64,000 nt of DNA from Adenophora triphylla var. japonica. Lineage: Eukaryota; Streptophyta; Magnoliopsida; Asterales; Campanulaceae. The notes under the pieces are model-generated. The model saw nothing but the letters and a program-made list of their open reading frames with translations, had not been told where the DNA came from and did not search any database. The position numbers were made by a program, and so were the translations under genes. Below are positions 31,137 to 41,953 of the stretch, piece by piece (the stretch's first letter is position 1; every line of letters begins with the position of its first letter). The DNA is taken from positions 919,034 to 983,033 of the forward strand of contig JAFEMH010000162.1 of the NCBI GenBank assembly GCA_022495995.1, written 5' to 3'.

Positions 31137-32028
31137 TGATAGATTGGATCATAGATCTCCAACATATGGGTCCACCACCAAGAGTAAACGCATAACCCGT
31201 AGTCGACCTCCTCCGATCCAAGTCACCCGCATAATCTGAATCAACATACCCTACAACAGAAAACTCCTCACTCTTACCTCCAAACATGATGCCATAATCC
31301 ATAGTGCCCTTCAAATATCTGAGAATCCACTTAACTGCTTCCCAATGCTGTTTGCCCGGATTCGCCATATACTTGCTAACCACACTAATGGCTTGCGCCA
31401 AATCTGGCCTCGTGCAAACCATAGCATACATGAGACATCCCACTGCGCTTGCATAGGGAACCTTTGACATCCTATGAATCTCTTCAGTCGAACTCGGGGA
31501 ATCTGAGGCAGATAGACTAAAATGACTCGCCAATGGTGTCTTCACAGGTTTTGCATCCCGCATATTGAACCTCTCCAACACCTTCTCCACATATCCGGCT
31601 TGAGACAGCCACAATCTCCTAGATTTTCTGTCTCGGCGAATCTCCATCCCAAGAATCTTCTTGGCTTCCCCCAAATCCTTCATGTCAAACTCTCTACTCA
31701 ACAAGGCCTTCAACTGATTGACCTCATTCTTACTCCTACCCGCGATAAGCATATCATCCACATACGAATGAAAAATACAAGAACCATCATCAAGGCTCTT
31801 CACATAAACGCAGCAATCATACTCACAACGCTTGTAGCCAATACGTACCATGTAGGAGTCAAACCTCGTATACCACTGCCTCGGAGACTGCTTCAGCCCA
31901 TAGAGTGACTTCTTCAATCTACAAACCAACCGTTCCTGCCCGGGCTCCGTGAACCCATGTGGTTGCTCCATGAAAATCTGCTCATCCAACTCACCGTGTA
32001 GAAACGCAGTTTTCACATCCATCTGCTC
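31096..32028 (-). pseudogene. Reverse transcriptase of the copia element
   Basis: A 308-codon stretch begins at MDVKTAFLHGELDEQIFMEQ and includes RLKKSLYGLKQSPRQWY, the catalytic SYVDDMLIAG, LSREFDMKDLGEAKKILGMEI and PYASAVGCLMYAMVCTRPDLA. It is in frame with the upstream segment but separated by a TAG stop at 32029-32031, which replaces a residue in the conserved LEQMDVKTAF context. The 3' end loses frame before RNase H. Confidence 0.9.
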
Positions 32029-33970
32029 CTACACCAAATCATAGTGCGCTACAAGACCCAACACAATCCGAATGGAAGTATGTCTCACAACAGGCGAAAA
32101 AATCTCATTATAATCCACCCCCTCTCGCTGCGAATACCCCTTTGCTACCAAACGAGCCTTGAACTTTTCCCCCTCTTTTTCTGATACTGCCTCCTTGCGC
32201 TTGAAGATCCACTTGCAACCAATAGCACGCTTCCCTTTAGGAAGCTCCACCAAATCCCATGTATCATTCTTGTACAGTGACTCCATCTCCTCCGCCATAG
32301 CAGTTACCCACTTGTCCTTTTCCGGACTGTTTATAGCCTCCTTAAAAGTACTCGGGTCTCCACTACTAAGAACAAGAACATATGAAGCCATGTCTTCAAA
32401 TCCATACCTGACCGGTGGCTTGATTACTCTCTTAGGTCTCCCAACTGAAGTACTAGCCACTTCTTGTGTAGGTTCCTCTGACTCCGGAAGAGTGAGATCC
32501 GCATCAGTATTATCCTCACGTAGCTCCACCTCAATAACCTGCTTCTCGCCCTCCTTGCTTTCTGGCACCTTCTCCTTATCATCATGAGTACACTTCAACA
32601 TAGCCTTTTCATCAAAGACTACATCTCTACTAATCACCACCTTGCTTGACTTGGGATCCCAAAGCTTGTATCCTTTCACACCTATTTCATACCCGAGAAA
32701 GACACACTGTTTTGACTTTGGGTCAAGCTTCGACCGCTCTTCACCAGGAATATGCACATAGGATGGACACCCAAACACCTGGATATCGGTGAAGTCTACC
32801 TCATTACCCGTCCATACCTCCTCCGCAAACCTGTTATCCAAAGAGACTCTAGGTGATCTGTTAATCAAGAAATATGTCATACTCACCGCATCAGCCCAAA
32901 AGTTCTTTGCCAACCCCGTATTGAATCGTAGACACCTAGCCCTTTCCGCAATAGTTCTGTTCATCCTCTCAGCTACACCATTTTGCTGTGGTGTCTTGCG
33001 AACCGTGTAGTGCCTCTTGATCCCATGCTCTCGACAGAACTTCTTGAACTCGCTATCTGTGTACTCTGTCCCATTATCACTCCTCAAACACTTGATTTTC
33101 CGCCCCGTTTGGTTTTCCACTTCAGCTTTCCACACCTTGAACTTCTCAAAAGTCTCTGACTTGTGCCTCATGAAGTAAACCCAAACCTTCTTCGAAAAAT
33201 CATCAATGAAAGTCACGAAGTAATAATGTCCTCCTCTAGACTCTGTTCTGACCGGCCCCCACACATCTGAATGAATGTAATCGAGAATGCCCTTTGTTGT
33301 ATGCTTACCCGTCTTGAACTGCACCTTATTCTGCTTTCCAAGAACACAATACTTGCAAAACTCAAGTTTACAAGTCTTCACACCCTTCAACAACTTACGT
33401 TTATGAAGTTCCCGCATTCCCCTTTCACCCATGTGACCAAGCCTCATATGCCATAGAAGGGCATCAGTATCGACCTCCGACTCAACAGATGTGACTCCAC
33501 CTACAACCGTGCTCCCGAGCAACCTGTAAATGTTCTTGGAGCCCTTCTCACCTTTCATCACTACCATAGCACCCTTAACAACTTTCAGTACTCCACCTTG
33601 AGCCTTATAGTTCATACCATTAGCATCCAAGGTACCCAATAAAATAAGATTTTTAGAGACCTCCGGAACATGTCTAACATCACATAACGTTCTAACTACA
33701 CCATCATACATCTTAATTCTTATAGTTCCTATGCCAGCAATTTTACATGTAGCACCATTACCCATAGTAACTATATCAGAATTAACTGACCTGTAGGTAT
33801 CGAACCAATCACGATTCGCAGTCACATGAAACGAACATTCTGAATCCAGAATCCAAACATCTGTCGGGTGCTCCACAGCTGATGAAGTCGTGAGCATATC
33901 TCCATCCACATCCTCCGAGCAATCTTCAACCACATTGACTGACTTTGAAGATCCTTCCTTGCCTTTACCA
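32029..33970 (-). pseudogene. Protease and integrase (copia pol), one nonsense codon at the end
   Basis: A long frame with the aspartic protease (WILDSECSFHVTANRDWF: DSE in place of the usual DSG/DTG, so the catalytic triad looks altered). It is followed by the pre-integrase segment (LLWHMRLGHMGERGMREL), an H-C zinc finger and the integrase core with DYIHSDVWGP and LRSDNGTEYTDSEF, then QQNGVAERMNRTI (Glu). Further on are AVSMTYFLINRSP and KLWDPKSSKVVISRDV, and the RT start (KAINSPEKDKWVTAMAEEMES). The variant protease motif would block polyprotein processing. Confidence 0.9.
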
Positions 33971-34742
33971 TTCCCCTACTCCCGACAATTACGCCTCTTA
34001 TGCCCCTTATGCCCCTTCCGCCCACACTTAAAACAATTCCCCTTGTACTTCTTCCTTGGCGAGAGCGAGAATTCTGCCTCTGCGAGTTATCCCGGAACTG
34101 AGATCTCCCACGTTCCTGATTTTCCTTCACAAATAACCCCTCACCCGCAGGTTCATCAACGGACTTCTTCCGTTTATGAAACGCTATAAGAGCATCTGTG
34201 ACCGGTTGCAATTCCAAAGTCTCCTTCCCCCACGTCAACGTAGTAACAAGGTTTTCGTATGTTGAAGAATTGGGCAACGAATTCAACAGCATCAAAGCCT
34301 TGTCCTCATCCTCGAACTTCACCTCCACCCTAACCAAATCGTTGAGGATTTGATTAAACGTGTGTATATGAGATTCTAGGTCAGAACCCTCTACCATCTT
34401 AAGCCCATACAGCCGTTGCTTAAGATGCAATTTGTTCGAAACTGATTTCGACAAATATCTAGCCTCCAAAATCTCCCAAACCTTCGTCGGTGATTCCTCA
34501 TCGATCACGTGATACACCACCTCATCCCCAAGACACTGCCGTATAGACGATACAGCCCGCTCTTGCAATTCCTTCCATGGACCTTCTTCGATATCATCAG
34601 GTTTATCCGGATATCGAAGAACCTTTCCCAAGCCTGCTTGAATCAAGAAATCCTTCACCCTCCGTTGCCACAACGCAAAGTTTCCATGACCATCAAACTT
34701 CTGAACGTCGGACTTCACGGTGATGGAATTCCCCCCAGACAT
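33971..34742 (-). pseudogene. Gag of the copia element
   Basis: The ATG at 34742 is only ten bases after the primer site. It opens MSGGNSITVKSDVQKFDGHG and the capsid-like gag domain (NFALWQRRVKDFL, VWEILEARYLSKS, LHLKQRLYGLKM, LNQIL-type and LLNSLPNSSTYENLV motifs). A frameshift near 34050 puts the nucleocapsid finger in another frame: CFKCGRKGHKGHKRRNC, where GHK is duplicated by a 9-bp tandem copy, followed by a stop near 33977. Gag would form the particle. It is not functional as it stands. Confidence 0.85.
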
Positions 34743-34751
34743 CGCAACCGT

Positions 34752-34764
34752 GCTCTGATACCAG
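34752..34764 (-). other. Primer binding site (initiator tRNA-Met type)
   Basis: Minus-strand TGGTATCAGAGCA next to the LTR at 34766. Standard copia primer site. Confidence 0.92.
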
Positions 34765-34765
34765 T

Positions 34766-35313
34766 TGTTGTGCAATCGCAACGGAAGCAAGAACACAAAA
34801 CTCAAGAACACACACACAAGCAATTAATCAGGAAATCGAAGAAGAAAGAGAAGAGATTAATTTTGGGGTTTAGAGCCTCCGTTTCTGTATATTATTATGC
34901 AAAATCTGTACCAAGTTTACCTAGGTTACAAAGCAAGTATTTATATGCCTACAAACCTAGCCCAACAAAGATTCCAAATAAACCAGAAACCCACGGCCCA
35001 AAACCCCCCGTCATCCTTGAGGCGCCCGCCCCAAGAACAACCAGGCGCCCGCCTGGCGCTGTGCAAAGCCAGGCTGCTCCCTCGGCGTGCGAGGCGCTCG
35101 CCTCATGAAGATTGATGCGGCCGCCTGGGATTAAACCAAGCCATGCCCAACCTTCGGTGTATGAGGCGTCCGCCAATCCAAGAACAAAGCGCCCGCCTCA
35201 AACCAAGCTTGCCAAGGCTCCATCTTCTGTCCATCAGGCGTCCGCCTCACCCTAGGTGGGGCGCCCGCCTCAAAGCAAAGATCCAGCCACGAAGAAACGA
35301 GCCACATCCAACA
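34766..35313 (-). repeat. 5' LTR of the copia element
   Basis: 548 bp, TGTTGTGCAATCG ... CACATCCAACA on the plus strand. The minus strand has a TATA box (TATAAATA, 34938-34945). It includes several GGCGCCCGCC/GAGGCG motifs. Confidence 0.93.
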
Positions 35314-35367
35314 CAATATGAATAATAAGAGACAGATACTTTGTCCTTTGATACATAAACAACATTC

Positions 35368-35373
35368 TTTATT
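35368..35373 (-). terminator. Poly(A) signal of the dioxygenase gene
   Basis: Minus-strand AATAAA 62 nt after the stop codon at 35435. The copia LTR begins about 55 bp further on, so the 3' end of the transcript may be close to or inside the LTR. Confidence 0.6.
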
Positions 35374-35434
35374 CTTGCTTCTATAAGCTCGTAAGTCATA
35401 ACGTAGAGCTGATAAATGATTTACATTACGAGGT

Positions 35435-37180
35435 TTAGAGCTTAAAATGATCCAAAGCAGAAGTTCCATCAAGTCCTTTCCCATTGTAGTAAAGTGTGTA
35501 GTCTTTGACCGTTGTTGCCCTATACTTTGGGGGATTCTCATCTGACAGTAACTCTTTAATAGGTTCATAAACCTTAGACGATGGCGAAAATTGAGTTGTA
35601 AAGAAACAAGCAACTGATACTCTTGGACCAACTTTGTTCGCCAATACTCTATGTTCAACACTTTTGAACTTGTCATTGGATATAAGCTGAAAACCAAATG
35701 CATCAGAAAGAAAATTGCTTCTAGTATTACTCCCTCCATCCCAACGTTTTTAAGGAAGATACTTAACTAGTTTATTGCTTGTACAATGGTAAAATTTCTC
35801 TAAAACTGTTTATGTACCTTGAAATAATACATTTATTTTGGGACGGACTAAAAAGTAAAGTGCAACCATTATTATGAGACGGAGGGAGTTAAATGTTAGA
35901 CTTTCAAACATGGATGGTAAACGAAGGATCGACTCTAAATAAGATCAATGGTTGAGAGACATGCCTGTAGAAGATCTCCAACATTGATCACAAGAGCACC
36001 AGGAAGAGGGGGAACATCAATCCACTGGTTCTGATGAAGAACTTGGAGGCCTTTTATGTGATCTTGTAAAAGAACAGTGAAAAAGTCAACATCCGCATGC
36101 TTGGCAGTGCCTAATGTAAGTTCCGGCTGTGGACACGCCGGATAATAGTGCAGCAGCATCGCAAGTCCATCAGCACAACCCATGTCTTGAAGATGGTTTG
36201 GATGGAGGCCCAAAGCCTCTGACAATATTTGAAACAACAACTGACCCAGTTTTATTACGTGCTCAAAGTATGACATCATAATATCTCTGCAGAAATATTG
36301 GGAACCTACTTAGATTATTATAATGTGCACATATGAAGGGATCTGGGGCTTGTGAAATTCAATTGTACACAGAAGTTCGACTTTTATAGTATATAGGTAA
36401 CATTTAGTATAACATGAGTTAGAGTTACTAGAATGAGTTCATATAATAGTAAATGAGTTACATTCTATAGTAATGATTTCGAACTTCAAAATTCGACTAT
36501 ACAAGCCCCAAATCCTATTTGAATTCATGCATAAATAGAACCATTTGCATTTATGGCTTTATACGAACACCGACATATGGTCAAATCCCATCATAATAAA
36601 GTGAGAAAAGAATTTTCGTGAAGATGACATACCTGCAGGCCTCTGGCAAATCATCTGGGCATGGAGGGTTAGGAGCCATAAGACAATAAGCAGTATCCCT
36701 CCAATTAGCAACTGGTGCTCTAAACAAATCAAAGTTGCTATTATACACAAATCGCTTAGAGTTATCTCGAGTATACCATTCTTTAGTCACCTCCGGTTCC
36801 TGTTCATAAAATCTGATAACTCCGTCCAACATTTCCTTCAAAATACTAGCCGGGATGCCATGATTGATCACTTGGAAGAACCCCAGGGACTCTGATCCTT
36901 CACGAACCTTTTCAACAATATCCTGGCGATGGATCGATTCTTTTTGAAGCAAATCAAGGTCTATGATCGGAATAGTGAACTGGGTTTTTGTGGTATTTGA
37001 TATGTCGCCGGAGTTTTCTTCAGGTGGTTGAATGAATATACGGGGGACATGGGTGATTCCGGCATCAACAAGTCCTTTGACACCAGTTTTTGTTTCGTCA
37101 AAAGATTTCAGTTCACTTTTACGATCATAATTTGGATCCGTTATACTTGCAGTTGTATCTTTGACTTGAGGTAGGCTCAT
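35435..37180 (-). CDS. 2-oxoglutarate/Fe(II)-dependent dioxygenase (ACC oxidase homolog type)
   Basis: The only intact host gene. Exons 37180-36633, 36286-35965 and 35686-35435 join in phase to 373 codons. The chosen start is the ATG at 37180, from which the family's N-terminal leader reads directly. The N-terminal DIOX_N region has [10 protein letters not shown] and [11 protein letters not shown]. The jelly-roll core has [14 protein letters not shown], the iron ligands His246 and Asp248 ([14 protein letters not shown]) and His302 (SVEHRVL), and the 2-oxoglutarate-binding Arg312/Ser314 (RVSVACFF). All catalytic residues are present. Related enzymes oxidise small molecules in the cytosol; the ACO-homolog/deacetoxyvindoline-hydroxylase group is the closest by motif, but the substrate is unknown. 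Intron 1 (345 bp) is GT-AG; intron 2 starts GC. Confidence 0.92.
35730..35889. mobile_element. Stowaway-type MITE inside intron 2 of the dioxygenase
   Basis: CTCCCTCCATCCCAACG at the left and GAGACGGAGGGAGT at the right, with TA flanks, about 160 bp. It fills more than half of the 278-bp intron 35687-35964. Confidence 0.82.
35963..35964 (-). other. GC splice donor of intron 2
   Basis: The exon ends CTACAG and the intron starts GCATGT, where GT is normal. GC-AG introns are a minority class but functional. The acceptor TTTTCAG at 35687 is good, and the joined protein ([12 protein letters not shown]) fits the family. Confidence 0.8.
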
Positions 37181-37281
37181 AATCAATCACTATTGGTAAA
37201 GTAGAACTATAGGAGAAGTTTGGCAGTTTAGGATAGAGAAAAGAAAGAGGAACAGATCTGTTTGGTGAGTTGAAAATCATA

Positions 37282-37536
37282 CTCCCTGGTCCCTCCGCGC
37301 CACAAATGTATGTATGCACTTTTTGTGTAGGTGCGAGAATTAAGGTAAAAAGTGATAAAGATAAAGTGTTGTGAGTGTAAAAATAAAATAGGAGAGAGAA
37401 TGAGTGGAAAGAATAGTAAATTTGAAAAGTGTTGTGAGTAGAGAAAAGTGAATCTAATTTTCATTTTAGAAAAGTGTAAATTATTGTGGAACGTTTAAAA
37501 GAGGTCTTTTTGCATATTATTGTGGAAAGGAGGGAG
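37282..37536. mobile_element. Stowaway-type MITE, 255 bp, upstream of the dioxygenase
   Basis: CTCCCTGGTCCCTCCG... at the left and ...GGAAAGGAGGGAG at the right, with TA duplications. It begins about 100 bp upstream of the ATG, so the promoter or 5' leader of the dioxygenase lies in or next to it. Confidence 0.85.
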
Positions 37537-37571
37537 TATGCATTGCAAGTTCATCTACGCAACTTGAAATA

Positions 37572-37868
37572 CTCTCTCCGTCCCACCAAGAGTGTCACCT
37601 TTTTAGGGATGACACGCAAATTAAGGAAAAAAGAGGAAGAAAAAATGTTGTGAGTGTAATTTGAAAATAGGAGAGAGAATTAGTGGAGAAGATAGTAAAT
37701 TTAAAAAGTGTTGTGAGTGTAGAGGAGAGAGAATTAGTAGAGAAAATAGTAGATGGGATAATAGAATATTAATAAAACATTTTCTTTTTAGAAAATGTGA
37801 CACTTCAAACAGAACGTCATTTTGAATAAAAAGTGACACTTGGACTTGGAGTGAACGGAGGGAGGGAG
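37572..37868. mobile_element. Stowaway-type MITE, 297 bp
   Basis: CTCTCTCCGTCCCACCAAG at the left and GAACGGAGGGAGGGAG at the right, TA flanks; inner ends AGTGTCAC/GTGACACTT also pair. It shares an internal AGTGTTGTGAGTGTA stretch with the neighbouring MITE, so they are related. Confidence 0.88.
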
Positions 37869-38378
37869 TATAAGACAAATTTGTCGTTGACCAGTTTTGC
37901 TCTAAGAAAAACACAATCTTCTCTTTTTACCTATTCTTGTATCTCTATTTGAAAAAGAGTATTTTTATTTGTACAATAAAAATTTTATTTGTATAATATT
38001 TTTATTTGTACAATAAAAATTTTATTTGTACAATATTTTCTAGATAAAAGTGATTTATTAATGTATAAAATCAAAAATATACTCTCAAAAAAAAAAAAGG
38101 GAGTAACATCTGGCTGTCAAATGATTACTACCCTACTCTATGTTTTATTCTTTAATGTTTTCTTAGTTCTCCATTTCAAGGTTTTTTTTGTTTTACATTA
38201 ATTTTAATAAAAAACTATACAATAAATAAGTTAGAAACATACTCTCTTCATTTCTGTTTAAAATTGTATTTTCCTTTTCTATCTATCTTTCAATTTATGG
38301 TTTTAGTTGTTTTATTATATAAATAACAAATTTTGAATAGTTTTTTTTTTTTAATTTGTCCTCATAAAATTTATATAA
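37869..38378. other. AT-rich intergenic stretch
   Basis: No gene. Contains a duplicated 41-bp unit (TTATTTGTACAATAAAAATT, about 37966-38035) and long A/T runs. Confidence 0.6.
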
Positions 38379-38381
38379 TTA

Positions 38382-39374
38382 TGCTATGTTTGTTTCGTGT
38401 AAAACGATTTCTCGTAAAATATTTTTCGAAAAATGAAAATATTTTTCGAAAAATGACAAAAATATATTTTTGTATGTTTCGTAAATCTAACTAAAATATT
38501 TTTCGAAAAATATTTTCATGTGTTTGTTTAATTAAAGAAAAATATTTTTCGATTAAAACAAAATCTGAGATAAATTGTAAAAGATAAAGTGGGGTAGAGT
38601 AATGGAGGTGTGGGTGGATAGGGTAGGGGTGGGGATCAATTGGGGTGAGGTGGGTGGGTGTGGGGTAGTGTTGGATAGGGGTAGAGAAGGGTGACAAGGG
38701 AAATGTAAAGGGTAAGATGGTGATAAAATAGGGTGGTGATAGTGTAGGGTGTGGGTGTGGGTGTGGGTGTGGGGTAGAGTCGATAGCCGAGAGTGGGGTG
38801 GAGATAGGGTAGGTAGCCGAGAGTGGGGGGAGCGGGGTCATGGGTAGGAAAGTTGTTAAAAATAATATAATTTAATTATGAGTAAAATAAAAAGTTTGAT
38901 CGTGGGAGGAGGGTTCGTGGTGGGTGGATGGGTGGCTGGGTGGGTGAGGGTGGGGGGTTAGTGAGGGAAGTGAGAGTTGTTAAAAAATAATTTTAATATA
39001 AGTAAAAAATATTGATTGGGGATGGAGGAATTGTTAAAAAATAATATTAAAATGAATAAAAAAAAATTGACCTCGGGTGGTGGTGGAGGTGGGGAGTTGT
39101 TAAAAAAAATTTAAATGAGTAAAAAAATTATTTTTTTTTGATGGGGGGGGGTTGGAGAGTTGTAAAAGAAATTTTAATACAAGTATTTTTTTTTTTTTGC
39201 GATAGGGTTGGGGTAGGGGGTTGGGCAGGGGTGGTTGATGGGGTAGGTAACGTGGAGGTGTATGAAAAATATTTTTCGAAAAACATTTTCTCCATTTTTC
39301 GGTGCTTACCAAATACCAAAAAATGAGAAAAAAAATATTTTGCGAAAAATATTTTCCTCCAAATAAACGGAGCC
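38382..39374. mobile_element. Non-autonomous PIF/Harbinger-like element with G-rich repeats
   Basis: TTA on both sides (38379-38381, 39375-39377). The ends are imperfect inverted repeats (TGCTATGTTTGTTT against GGCTCCGTTTATTT) followed by AAATATTTTTCG-rich arms. The inside is an array of about 90-bp units (GAGTTGTTAAAAAATAAT... AGTAAAAAA... then GGTGGGTGGGG) with many G runs on the plus strand. No transposase frame. Confidence 0.65.
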
Positions 39375-39377
39375 TTA

Positions 39378-39622
39378 CAAAAATAAATGTTAGTTATCTA
39401 CCCTCTACTTTTCACCCGTTTATTTTATAAATAGTGTTTAGATAATTATTTCCTCAACTCATTATTATGGTTGATCCATTTTAATTTTAATTTTTTAATA
39501 AGCGTAGAAAGTCAAGTTAAGAAATTAAATCGACGAAAAAAATACCATTATTAATTATCCCTCATATATCATACCAGGCACACTATAAAACAATCACTAT
39601 ACTCCTATAACATATTCTAATA
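39378..39622. other. AT-rich intergenic stretch
   Basis: No gene or repeat seen. Confidence 0.5.
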
Positions 39623-39800
39623 CTCCCTCCGACCCTGAAAGATTGTCCCATTTATCATTTTGACTTGTCCCAAAAAGTATGTCCCATTTCTAAACTTAGG
39701 CGTGAATGTTAGTGCAGATCTACTAAGGTACAAGAAGGTGAAGCTCTTCCTTAATAATTGCAAAATGTACAACAGGACAATCTTTTAGGGACGGAAGGAG
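39623..39800. mobile_element. Stowaway-type MITE, 178 bp
   Basis: CTCCCTCCGACCCTGAAAGA at the left and TCTTTTAGGGACGGAAGGAG at the right, TA flanks. Confidence 0.85.
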
Positions 39801-39802
39801 TA

Positions 39803-40364
39803 TTTGAGTAAATGAGAATTTTAACTACTTTTAACTTAAAAACACTTATTATCATTATTAATTATCTCTAAAATAAATAAGAATTTTAAATAATTTTAAC
39901 TTAAAAATACTAATTAATTTGAATCAAAATTTTGATTCATTGATAATATTTTGAAACAAAAGGTAACTAAACAACTAAAAAAAGTAAAAAAAAATAAAAA
40001 CAATTATTAATTATCTCTCGTATATGTATATTGGTTCACATAATAAAACAATCTCAATAAAATATAACAAATTTTAATATTAGAGTAAATGAAATTTTTT
40101 AATGGTTTTAACTAATTACCATTATTAACTCATATACCAGTTCACACATTAGAACAATCATTATATAATATAACAAGTTCTAATATTAGTGTAAATGAGA
40201 AATTTAAATGCTTTGAACTTAAAAATAATAATTATTTTGAATCAAAATTTCGACACAATGATAATTATTTTAAACCAAAAAGTAACTATCTCTTTCCCCA
40301 TTTGAAGGTTAACAATTTGAATTGGACACAAAAATGGATATGGTTATATACAGAGAATCTTATA
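39803..40364. other. AT-rich intergenic stretch with weak internal duplication
   Basis: No gene. Blocks like ATTATTAATTATCTCT...CATATA..TTCACA..AAACAATCA recur at about 39545, 40000 and 40115, suggesting an old local duplication. Confidence 0.45.
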
Positions 40365-41079
40365 TACAGGGAACGAAATATTTCAATGCTGTCCTTGCCC
40401 ATCTCGTGTAAGTATACACGAGATGTAATCTATAATTTCGTGTATATGTACACGTGATGAGTCACACGAGACACATCTCGTGTGAACTCACACGAGACTC
40501 ATCTCGTATGAACTCACACGAGACACATCTCGTGTGAGTTCATATGAGATGAGTCTCGTATGAGTTCACACGAGATGTGTCTCGTGTGAGTTCATACGAG
40601 ACCCTAAGACTGTTGAATCGAGTTCAGCATGAGACTTGTCATACTTAGCAATGGCTACCGAAAGAAAGGACCGAGAATCGAGTTTCAGATTTGGACAAAT
40701 CAGGTGAAGACGAAGAAGAACGGACGCTCAATCCCTACTTCAAATTTAGGTCAGTTCCCCCAATTTTTTTTCTCCCGTCTTTCTCAATCATCATTTAACC
40801 TAATTAAACATAACAATTGCTACTTAATTTTTGATTATTTATGTTGTATTGTTGTGTATTTTTGAAACTCAATCAGGGCTTAGTTTTGATCGATTATTCA
40901 GAATTTGTAAATGGCGGTTGACGGAAGTTTTTGCGTCGAATACGAGCTCAAGAGGTGCTCTACAGCTCACCGGTAAAATGGCGCCGCCGCCGGTGCCAGA
41001 GAGAGAGAGAGAGTGAGGGTTGTGGTTAAAAGGCTATTTTGGTAATTTACTTGCTTCCCTGAAAATTGAGTTCCCTGTA
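40365..41079. mobile_element. Candidate TIR element carrying a foldback and host-like exon sequence
   Basis: TACAGGGAAC at the left and GTTCCCTGTA at the right are exact 10-bp inverted ends. Inside are the 40463-40588 foldback and, from about 40620, moderately GC-rich sequence with splice-like sites and GGCGCCGCCGCCGG near 40980. No clear target duplication was found, so class is open (Pack-type element possible). Confidence 0.4.
40463..40588. repeat. Near-perfect inverted repeat of CACACGAGAC/T units
   Basis: Arms of about 60 bp around a centre near 40525 differ at about two positions. Each arm is itself made of short palindromes such as CACGAGACACATCTCGTG. It would form a long hairpin in RNA or a cruciform in DNA. 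Confidence 0.85.
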
Positions 41080-41212
41080 TTTAGTATTTGCCCACAAAAA
41101 TTAAAGAAAAAGGTGAAAATGAGATTTTTTGTAAGTGTAGATAGTTGGATAAAGATAGAAAGTGGAGTAAGTATTTAATTGTTGTAAATATAACAAGTAA
41201 GTTTCATACTTA

Positions 41213-41950
41213 GACCATCTACAATGGAAAAAACAAAAAAATTCCTCTCAACACCCACTTTAACACTCCACATCATCTTCTCTCTCTTTCACCTAACCAT
41301 TTAACACCATATTCAACAAAAGTCCCTATAATGGTTTGTTTAAACAAAATTTGACACTCTTCCAACTCATCATCATATACCCCCACTTTATATTCTTTAT
41401 TTTGATAATTAGTAATATAGTAATTATTATTATTATCATTTTTAATTAAAAAAATATTTAAAATTTAATTAATTTTTTAATTGCAATTAAATAAATACAT
41501 AAAATGACAATAATTATTATTAAAGTAGTACATCATTAAAGCTAGAAAACACACATTAAAGTAGTACATCATTGCAAATAACACACATTAAAGCAGAAAA
41601 TTATTCTCCAAATCAAATGAAATAAAGTTTTATTTATAGAGGAATTTTTTTTTATGAATTTTGGTGTAAAAAAAAATAATTTATTATGAAATAATTGAGC
41701 TCATATAATTGGAGATAAAATTAAAAGAAAAAAAAAAGGAAAAAGCTGGACGAAATTGACGCCAAACACAACCCACCAGTCCTCAATTTACACGTGGCCC
41801 AATCAAAATCCCCTCCTTCTCTCTCAACAATGTTTAAAACTCCCAACAACCTCTCACTTTCAACACCCTTTTAAACAACCATTGTTAAAGAAAAACAAAA
41901 AAATAAAAAATTGTTGCCAACACCCTTTTAAACAACCATTGTAAATGGTC
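41213..41950. mobile_element. PIF/Harbinger-like MITE, 738 bp
   Basis: GACCATCTACAATGG at the left and CCATTGTAAATGGTC at the right are inverted ends with one or two mismatches, flanked by TTA (41210-41212, 41951-41953). A 28-bp CAACACCCTTTTAAACAACC unit is repeated near the right end. No transposase. Confidence 0.82.
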
Positions 41951-41953
41951 TTA

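Larger units (their letters stand above)
29923..35313 (-). mobile_element. Tork/Tnt1-type Ty1/copia retrotransposon with SINE insertion
   Basis: Minus strand: LTR 34766-35313, primer site 34752-34764, gag, protease-integrase, RT, RNase H, polypurine tract 30723-30737, LTR 29923-30722 (interrupted by a SINE). The copia order (integrase before RT) is clear. Flanks are CAACA (left) and CAATA (right), a target duplication with one change. One stop, several frameshifts and the SINE make it inactive. It lies about 120 bp downstream of the dioxygenase stop codon. Confidence 0.93.

Noticed and set aside
38491..39326. Pro/His/Thr-rich and Gly/Val-rich frames of 60-116 codons
   Set aside because: They follow from the G-rich repeat array on either strand and end at repeat boundaries.
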